Shown here one piece after another: positions 4,981 to 9,000 of a stretch of 9,000 bases of DNA (positions are counted from its first letter, which is position 1; each line of letters opens with the position of its first letter). The notes beneath the pieces were generated by a model. That model saw nothing but the letters and a program-made list of their open reading frames with translations. It had not been told where the DNA came from and did not search any database. Source of the stretch: Coriobacteriia bacterium (lineage in GTDB: Bacteria > Actinomycetota > Coriobacteriia > Coriobacteriales > QAMH01); the NCBI GenBank assembly GCA_900756605.1, contig CAAEKX010000278.1:1-9000 (forward strand). Direction: 5' to 3'. The translations under genes were made by a program, and so were the position numbers.

Positions 4981-6318
4981 CTAGCTATTGAGCATGAAGA
5001 TGAGCACGCCGATAACGATGAGCAGCGCGACGATGATGCCGATGACCCAGGGGCTCGAGATGGAACGCTGCTGCAGATCCTCCTCGTGCTCCTCCTCCAA
5101 AACGTCCATGGCATCATCGACGGTGACGACGCCGAGCATGACACCTTGCTCGTCGACGACGGGAATGGCGAGCAAGTCGTACTTGGCGATGGTCTGTGCG
5201 CACTCCTCCTGGTCGAGGTCGGGATGTACGGTAATAAGCTCCTTTGTGCTGAGCTCGTCAAGCGACATCTCGGGTTTGGCGATGACGAGCGTACGCAGGC
5301 TCAGCACGCCAGTGAGCACATCGTTGTCGGACACGAGGTAGAGGTAGTGGATGCTCTCCTGATTCTCGTCCATCTCGCGTATGGCCTCGATGGCATCCGA
5401 GACGGTCAGGTCATCGTTCACGGTGAGGAAGTCGGTGGTCATGATGCCGCCAGCCGTCTCCTCCTTATAGCCGAGCAACGACCGCACCGAGGCTGACTCC
5501 TCGACGCCCATGAGGCGCAGGAGCTTCTCGGCCTTATCGTAAGGTAGGTCGCCGATGATGTCAGCGGCATCATCGGGATCCATCTCGTTGAGGACGGCGG
5601 CGCCACGGCTCGTGGTCATGTCCTCGATAACGTCGGCCTGGAACTCGTCCTCGAGCTCGGCGACCGCATCGGCTGCCTGGCCGGCATCGAGCTTGTCGAA
5701 GACAGCCTGGCGATGTTGCGGCTCGAGCTGCTCGATGATGTCGGCGACGTCGGCCGGATGCATGTCATGCAGGCGCTTGTGACTCACGGAGAGCTTGATC
5801 TGCGACATGTCACGCTCGATGAGCTCCATGTAGTTCCACGCGATAAGACGTTCCTTGAGCGGATGCCCGAAAGCCGTCGCGATGGCGTTGACGGCCTTCT
5901 CGAGATGCGGCGAGATACCGAAGAGCAGGCCACGGATGCCCGTCTCGGCGCCGAGCAGGCGCAAGCCCGCCGGGCTATCGGAAAGCTTGAGGTCGTTGAC
6001 GCGCACGACCTTCATGCCCTGCGTGTCGACAATCTGCTTGTCGAGGAAATCGCGCGCGAGCAGCACCTCATCGGGCTGCAGGTACGAGAAGCGAATGTCC
6101 GACGACGGCACGTTGAGGTGCACACAGCTACCGTCATAGGACTCGACGTACTTGCGCCACGAAATCATAAAGGGAGTCTTGCGCGGGCCGATGAAGGCCA
6201 GCGAAGTGACACGCGGGAAGACCTCGCCGGTGGCGATGGCCAAGTCACTGATGACGCCGATTTGTTCGCCGTCCTTATCGAAGACGGGCTGCTTGAGAAT
6301 CTGACGCAGGTAGATCAT
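4981..6318 (-). CDS. PRC-barrel / MgtE N-terminal / CBS protein without MgtE channel
   Basis: This 445-residue protein starts at ATG 6318 after AGAGGAG. Residues 1-80 resemble a PRC-barrel (PVFDKDGEQIGVISDL at 11-26), with a second PRC-like segment at about 90-160. Residues 180-290 form an MgtE N-terminal superhelical domain (HPADVADIIEQL, and LPYDKAEKLLRLM at 258-270). Two CBS repeats follow at about 292-350 and 357-410. An acidic stretch (407-414) leads to a single membrane helix (424-442). The five-helix MgtE pore is absent, so this is not itself a magnesium channel. In true MgtE the N and CBS domains bind Mg2+ and gate the pore. Here they are probably a membrane-anchored sensor for the NRMT carrier encoded 11 bases downstream. 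Similar PRC/MgtE_N/CBS proteins occur in other actinobacteria, usually annotated misleadingly as MgtE. Confidence 0.9.
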   Translation of the reverse strand: MIYLRQILKQPVFDKDGEQIGVISDLAIATGEVFPRVTSLAFIGPRKTPFMISWRKYVESYDGSCVHLNVPSSDIRFSYLQPDEVLLARDFLDKQIVDTQGMKVVRVNDLKLSDSPAGLRLLGAETGIRGLLFGISPHLEKAVNAIATAFGHPLKERLIAWNYMELIERDMSQIKLSVSHKRLHDMHPADVADIIEQLEPQHRQAVFDKLDAGQAADAVAELEDEFQADVIEDMTTSRGAAVLNEMDPDDAADIIGDLPYDKAEKLLRLMGVEESASVRSLLGYKEETAGGIMTTDFLTVNDDLTVSDAIEAIREMDENQESIHYLYLVSDNDVLTGVLSLRTLVIAKPEMSLDELSTKELITVHPDLDQEECAQTIAKYDLLAIPVVDEQGVMLGVVTVDDAMDVLEEEHEEDLQQRSISSPWVIGIIVALLIVIGVLIFMLNS

Positions 6319-6342
6319 GCAGGTGGACTCCTCTATTCATAC

Positions 6343-6474
6343 CTGTGCGCCGCGCAAAAAGGCTATGCGGGCATGACCCGCGCGATGCTGTTATGCGTGG
6401 CGAAACGACGGCCCCACCGGGCCGCCAAGAGGAGGTCCGGAAAGGCTAACTACTGTGAGGTCGGGGTTTCACAG
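6343..6474 (-). other. Possibly structured leader of the magnesium operon
   Basis: The stretch between tRNA-Ser and the MgtE-like gene contains several small hairpins: CTGTGA/TCACAG (6453-6474), CGGCCC/GGGCCG with a 4-base loop (6409-6424), GCGGG/CCCGC with a 5-base loop (6367-6381), and a GC-rich one near 6343-6355. A TTTTT run on the minus strand (6356-6360) lies a few bases after the third hairpin. Mg2+ genes are often controlled by leader RNAs, but I could not match this to the M-box or yybP-ykoY consensus. It may be an unrecognised leader or ordinary GC-rich pairing. Confidence 0.3.
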
Positions 6475-6506
6475 AGTTCCTTTCTTCTGGACAACAAAAA
6501 AGCGTC

Positions 6507-6601
6507 TGGCGGAGAGCTGGGGATTCGAACCCCAGATAGGGCTATCTAACCCTATACTCGCTTAGCAGGCGAGCGCCTTCAGCCAACTCGGCCAGCTCTC
6601 C
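6507..6601 (-). tRNA. tRNA-Ser(GCT)
   Basis: On the minus strand GGAGAGC pairs with GCTCTCC as a 7-bp acceptor stem. The anticodon loop is CTGCTAA, giving anticodon GCT for AGC/AGU serine codons. There is a long variable arm typical of serine tRNAs, a GGTTCGAATCC T-arm core, discriminator G and an encoded CCA (6507-6509). A run of six T (6496-6501) just downstream is a likely transcription end. Confidence 0.97.
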
Positions 6602-6624
6602 GTGCCAATTCGACGCAAATCGGA

Positions 6625-6630
6625 ATGATA
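6625..6630 (-). promoter_or_regulatory. Candidate -10 box for tRNA-Ser
   Basis: TATCAT on the minus strand lies 23 bases before the mature tRNA 5' end. No good -35 hexamer is visible at the expected distance, so this is tentative. Confidence 0.35.
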
Positions 6631-6667
6631 GCACAAACGCCATAGGGTGATACACGCCGCATTCGGA

Positions 6668-7060
6668 CTAGTCGAGCGGATTGCCCGGATGGGCGGCTGC
6701 CTGCATGCGAACCCATGCAACGCGCTTGGCATCGGGGTCATCAAGGCAGGCGGCAAATCCGGGCACGGCAACCAGCCGATAACCTGTGACGTGCGCGGGG
6801 ACATCTGCGGCAAAGGCCTGCTCGTCTAGATCGAAAGCCCCGCGTAAGGCTTCAATCGAAGCATCATCGATTGCGATAAGCGACCAGGGGTCGGCCTCGA
6901 AGACGAAGCGTTTGAGATCGCCGGTCTCTGAGAGCTGCACGATGGCACAGCCATCCGCATAGCCGAGCGCCTGCGCGGCGGATTGCAGGGCAGAAGCCAC
7001 CCGCACGTCGAGAGGCGCATTCGCGAGCACGACGAGCGTGGTGTCTTGAGCCTGCGTCAT
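6668..7060 (-). CDS. Hypothetical protein, 130 residues
   Basis: I recognise no family. The protein begins with a hydrophobic beta-like segment (TTLVVLANAPLD, 7-18), then alternates short helices and strands as in a small alpha/beta domain, with acidic patches (RGAFDLDEQAFAADVP) and no cysteine cluster, signal peptide or membrane helix; it is probably cytosolic. The ATG at 7060 is 7 bases after the stop of the 83-residue gene. No clear Shine-Dalgarno precedes it, so translation is probably coupled to that gene. tRNA-Ser follows 66 bp downstream. It is real by its codon use, length and tight spacing, but its function is unknown. Confidence 0.75.
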   Translation of the reverse strand: MTQAQDTTLVVLANAPLDVRVASALQSAAQALGYADGCAIVQLSETGDLKRFVFEADPWSLIAIDDASIEALRGAFDLDEQAFAADVPAHVTGYRLVAVPGFAACLDDPDAKRVAWVRMQAAAHPGNPLD

Positions 7061-7067
7061 GGAAAGC

Positions 7068-7319
7068 TTAGACAGCGGTGACCGTTACGCCCGTGTCGGC
7101 GTCATCGCGCTCGATGGCATCTTGGGCCTCGGTGAGCATCTCGCGCACGTTGTCGAGCTCCATCTGGATCTTCTGGAGCTGCATGGCAGTGCGCTCCATC
7201 TGCCCATCGGATGCGAGATGGTACATGCGATGCGTCCAGCGCCTTGTCAGGGCAACCGTCTCGTCAATCTGATTGACCGTATCCTTGAGCTGCTGGGTGT
7301 TTACGCCATTTGCGCACAT
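7068..7319 (-). CDS. Small predicted coiled-coil protein, 83 residues
   Basis: I recognise no family. After a short start (MCANGVNTQQL) most of the protein (10-71) looks helical, with heptad-like hydrophobic spacing in MQLQKIQMELDNVREML (46-62), so a coiled-coil dimer is likely. A longer reading frame reaches 7493, but the ATG at 7319 has GGAGG 8 bases upstream, and a TATGAT box lies upstream of it, so the short form is chosen. The 130-residue gene follows after 7 bases and is probably co-transcribed. Confidence 0.8.
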   Translation of the reverse strand: MCANGVNTQQLKDTVNQIDETVALTRRWTHRMYHLASDGQMERTAMQLQKIQMELDNVREMLTEAQDAIERDDADTGVTVTAV

Positions 7320-7355
7320 GATTAACCTCCAGTTGGAATTCACACGTATTGCGAA

Positions 7356-7361
7356 ATCATA
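7356..7361 (-). promoter_or_regulatory. Candidate -10 box for the small-gene pair
   Basis: TATGAT on the minus strand lies 36 bases before the ATG at 7319. The -35 region is poor (TTCCTC at about 17 bp). It supports the short start for the 83-residue gene. Confidence 0.4.
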
Positions 7362-7408
7362 GCACGTTGCCGTGATGGGAGGAATGCCGCGTGGCGCGCG
7401 CATGATGA

Positions 7409-7447
7409 CTACCAGACAAAGGTGCCCCGGCGGGCTTTGTCTGGTAG
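7409..7447. terminator. Terminator-like hairpin with a 13-bp perfect stem
   Basis: CTACCAGACAAAG (7409-7421) pairs perfectly with CTTTGTCTGGTAG (7435-7447) around a GC-rich centre. The shape is that of a terminator, yet it sits between divergent units: the small-gene pair on the minus strand and tRNA-Arg on the plus strand, whose -35 box begins 6 bases later. No gene in this window ends here. It may be a remnant terminator, an insulator or a dispersed palindrome. Confidence 0.6.
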
Positions 7448-7452
7448 CAGTG

Positions 7453-7480
7453 TTGACATGCCCGGCTGCGGTGGTATTAT
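7453..7480 (+). promoter_or_regulatory. Promoter of tRNA-Arg
   Basis: A perfect -35 TTGACA (7453-7458) and TATTAT -10 (7475-7480) are separated by 16 bp. The -10 box ends 14 bases before the mature tRNA, fitting a short 5' leader. It is the clearest promoter in the window. Confidence 0.85.
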
Positions 7481-7494
7481 GTTCAGGCTTCATC

Positions 7495-7571
7495 GGGGCA
7501 TTACCTCAGCTGGATAGAGGGACTGACTACGAATCAGTACGTCAGGGGTTCGAATCCCTTATGCCCCACCA
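7495..7571 (+). tRNA. tRNA-Arg(ACG)
   Basis: This 77-base tRNA has acceptor arms GGGGCAT/ATGCCCC, an anticodon stem ACTGA/TCAGT with loop CTACGAA, a GGTTCGAATCC T-arm core, discriminator A and an encoded CCA. The anticodon ACG is normally edited to ICG by TadA to read CGU, CGC and CGA. Confidence 0.97.
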
Positions 7572-7579
7572 TAAAGAAT

Positions 7580-7611
7580 CGGGCCGGCATCACGCCGGCC
7601 CGTTTTGTTTT
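7580..7611 (+). terminator. Intrinsic terminator of tRNA-Arg
   Basis: A 9-bp GC-rich stem (7580-7588 with 7594-7602) and a 5-base loop, ATCAC, are followed by a T-rich tail TTTTGTTTT. It starts 8 bases after the tRNA CCA. Confidence 0.92.
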
Positions 7612-7620
7612 GCCTAACGA

Positions 7621-7655
7621 AACGGGGTGGTCACTCAGAGAGCAGCCACCCCGTT
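7621..7655 (-). terminator. Terminator of the cyclophilin gene
   Basis: AACGGGGTGG (7621-7630) pairs with CCACCCCGTT (7646-7655) across a 15-base loop, 11 bases after the cyclophilin stop. It faces the tRNA-Arg terminator, so the two convergent units each have a hairpin. The tail is only weakly T-rich. Confidence 0.7.
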
Positions 7656-7666
7656 CTCGCTTCTGC

Positions 7667-8707
7667 TTAGAGCAGTCCCGTCGTGATCTTCTCGATGACG
7701 GGGCGCTTATCCCTGTCAATCATTCCATTGCCAGGATCGTCACCAGGCTTGCCAATCTCGTCGCAGATCTTGTCCACGATCTCGATACCGTCGATGACAT
7801 GACCAAACGCGGCATAGTGACCGTCCAGATCGGTCACATCCTTGTGGCAGATGAAGAACTGCGAGCTGCCGGAGTTGGGATCGGTAGAGCGGGCCATCGA
7901 AATCGCGCCCCTCGTGTGCGAGACGGGATTATCGAAACCGTTGTCGGCGAACTCGCCATAGATATTCTCGCCGCTACCGCCGCTGCCCGTACCCAGCGGA
8001 TCGCCACCCTGCATCATGAAGTCCTTGATGATGCGATGGAAACCAAGCCCGTTGTAGAAGCCCTTATTGGCAAGTTTTACGAAGTTATCGACCGTCTTGG
8101 GAGCAGCAGTGGCATCGAGGGAGACCGTAATGGTGCCCAGATCCTTCATCTCGATATCGGCGTAATACTCCGTGCCATACCAGCTCTCGCCTTCGTACTT
8201 CCATCCCTTGCTTACCAGAATGTCTCGCTCGCCAGCATCCTTGGTGTAGTGGTGGTTGTTCGCAAACTCGTTGGGATTGTAGAGGCGGTACAGCACGACG
8301 TGCTTCGTGGCGTTGGAGCGCCAGCGCTCGCCCTCGTCAACCCAGCCTATAGCAACCAGGCTGTCACGCTCGACAGTGCTCATCGTGTAGTGATGCTCGC
8401 CGGCGTTGGGATTGTAGACGCGATATACCGGCTCGCCCTCGGTGGGGGCAACCCAGCCCCTGCCCTCGTCATCCCAGCCGTTATTCACGCAATTGTCGCG
8501 CTCGACCTCGCTCGACGTGTAGAAGTGCTCGCCGGAGTTGGGATTGTACAGGCGGAACATGACCTCGGCGCCCGTCTTGCCGTTAGCCGCATAGGCCTGC
8601 TGGGCAGGCTGTGCAGCCAGCGTGACCGCCAGAGCGATCGCGCATGCGCAGAACGCGGCAAGCAGCGCCCTCGCGACTCTCCAATGTGTTGACTTCGAAA
8701 TCTCCAT
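7667..8707 (-). CDS. Secreted cyclophilin-type peptidyl-prolyl isomerase with three DUF5648-type repeats
   Basis: This 346-residue protein is exported: a basic start, a hydrophobic segment (13-32) and an AYA cleavage site give a mature end near residue 41; there is no lipobox. Three repeats of about 40 residues follow at 50-86, 94-131 and 139-177, each with a YNPN motif, a HxYT motif, an ER(D) pair, and GW-x2-EG-x2-W. This is the DUF5648 type found in surface proteins. Residues about 182-346 are a complete cyclophilin domain that retains the key residues: R225, F230 and Q233 in FHRIIKDFMMQGGD, then QFFI (283-286) and FGHVIDG (301-307). It should catalyse prolyl isomerisation outside the membrane, with the repeats perhaps binding cell wall or glycan. 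GGAGG lies before the ATG at 8707. A repeat protein gene ends 45 bp upstream on the same strand. Confidence 0.95.
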   Translation of the reverse strand: MEISKSTHWRVARALLAAFCACAIALAVTLAAQPAQQAYAANGKTGAEVMFRLYNPNSGEHFYTSSEVERDNCVNNGWDDEGRGWVAPTEGEPVYRVYNPNAGEHHYTMSTVERDSLVAIGWVDEGERWRSNATKHVVLYRLYNPNEFANNHHYTKDAGERDILVSKGWKYEGESWYGTEYYADIEMKDLGTITVSLDATAAPKTVDNFVKLANKGFYNGLGFHRIIKDFMMQGGDPLGTGSGGSGENIYGEFADNGFDNPVSHTRGAISMARSTDPNSGSSQFFICHKDVTDLDGHYAAFGHVIDGIEIVDKICDEIGKPGDDPGNGMIDRDKRPVIEKITTGLL

Positions 8708-8752
8708 GAATTCCTCCTTCGTGCGCTAGGCGCCATCTTTCCAGGACGCGCT

Positions 8753-9000
8753 TTAGCGTCCCTCGATTCCATACCAACCTATGCCCTCGTCGTTCCAACC
8801 AATGCTAACAAGATGGCTGTGCTCGACCTCGCTGGACGTATAGTTGTGATTGTTCGCGTACTCGTTGGGGTTGTACTCGCGCATGAGCGGCGTATATCCG
8901 CCCGAATACCACCTCACGCCTTCGTCAATCCAACCCAGGCTCGTGAGGTTCTCCTTCTCGACGGTGCTCATCGTATAGTGATGCTCACCGGGCAGGTTGG
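8753..9000 (-). CDS. C-terminal end of a DUF5648-type repeat protein, N-terminus outside window
   Basis: Only the last 81 residues are seen. They hold the end of one repeat (GEHHYTMSTVEKENL, then GWIDEGVRWY) and one full repeat with YNPNEYANNHNYT and GWNDEGIGWYG, ending four residues later at TAA. The repeats are close to those in the cyclophilin downstream, including the variant YNPNE(Y/F)ANNH form, so the two genes share a duplicated module. The N-terminal part, probably with a signal peptide and perhaps a catalytic domain, lies beyond position 9000. No internal start is proposed; the frame is open to the window edge. The 45-bp gap to the cyclophilin suggests an operon or a recent tandem duplication. 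Confidence 0.9.
   Translation of the reverse strand, partial: NLPGEHHYTMSTVEKENLTSLGWIDEGVRWYSGGYTPLMREYNPNEYANNHNYTSSEVEHSHLVSIGWNDEGIGWYGIEGR

Noticed and set aside
4981..6318. Calling this gene a magnesium channel MgtE
   Set aside because: The five-helix pore domain is missing; only one membrane helix is present.
6343..6474. M-box or yybP-ykoY riboswitch
   Set aside because: The conserved sequence blocks of these classes, as I remember them, are not found in either orientation.
7068..7493. Longer 141-residue form of the small coiled-coil protein
   Set aside because: The extension runs through the hairpin at 7409-7447 and the tRNA-Arg promoter on the other strand, while the ATG at 7319 has a good GGAGG.
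7667..8707. Lipoprotein signal in the cyclophilin
   Set aside because: The cysteines at 20 and 22 lie inside the hydrophobic segment without a proper lipobox, and an AYA site for signal peptidase I follows at residue 40.

Overview
The window looks like chromosomal DNA from a gut-type Coriobacteriia, probably Eggerthellaceae or a close relative. This rests on moderately high GC, strong GGAGG ribosome binding sites, a molybdopterin enzyme resembling the catechol-dehydroxylase-like expansion of Eggerthella and Gordonibacter, an NRMT-type magnesium transporter of the kind studied in Eggerthella lenta, and secreted proteins with DUF5648-type repeats. The genus cannot be fixed from this sequence. 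Every protein gene is on the minus strand; only one tRNA is on the plus strand.

Positions 1-3200 look like a substrate-specific module. It holds the N-terminal 349 residues of a cytoplasmic molybdopterin oxidoreductase (1-1048), a 99-residue protein with four closely spaced cysteines and two flavinylation-like DAV[ST]xAT motifs (1512-1811), and an MFS transporter (1902-3200). A 19-bp dyad, CTCATACCAA-N5-TGAG, lies upstream of both the enzyme and the transporter in the same orientation and suggests a shared regulator. Between the small gene and the enzyme is a 165-bp near-perfect palindrome (1307-1471).

Positions 3410-6318 form a compact three-gene operon ending in a hairpin. The first gene encodes a protein with PRC-barrel, MgtE N-terminal and CBS domains but no MgtE channel, only one C-terminal membrane helix. 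The second is an Nramp-fold carrier whose metal-site residues fit the Mg2+-transporting NRMT branch, not MntH. The third is a 77-residue cysteine-rich protein. A simple reading is a magnesium uptake carrier with a detached MgtE-like sensor and an unexplained small partner.

Positions 6507-7611 hold tRNA-Ser(GCT) on the minus strand, a pair of small hypothetical genes (130 and 83 residues), a 13-bp-stem hairpin, and tRNA-Arg(ACG) on the plus strand with a near-consensus promoter and a clear terminator. Positions 7621-9000 hold an exported cyclophilin with three DUF5648-type repeats in front of its catalytic domain. It is preceded by the end of a second protein built from the same repeats, which runs off the window.
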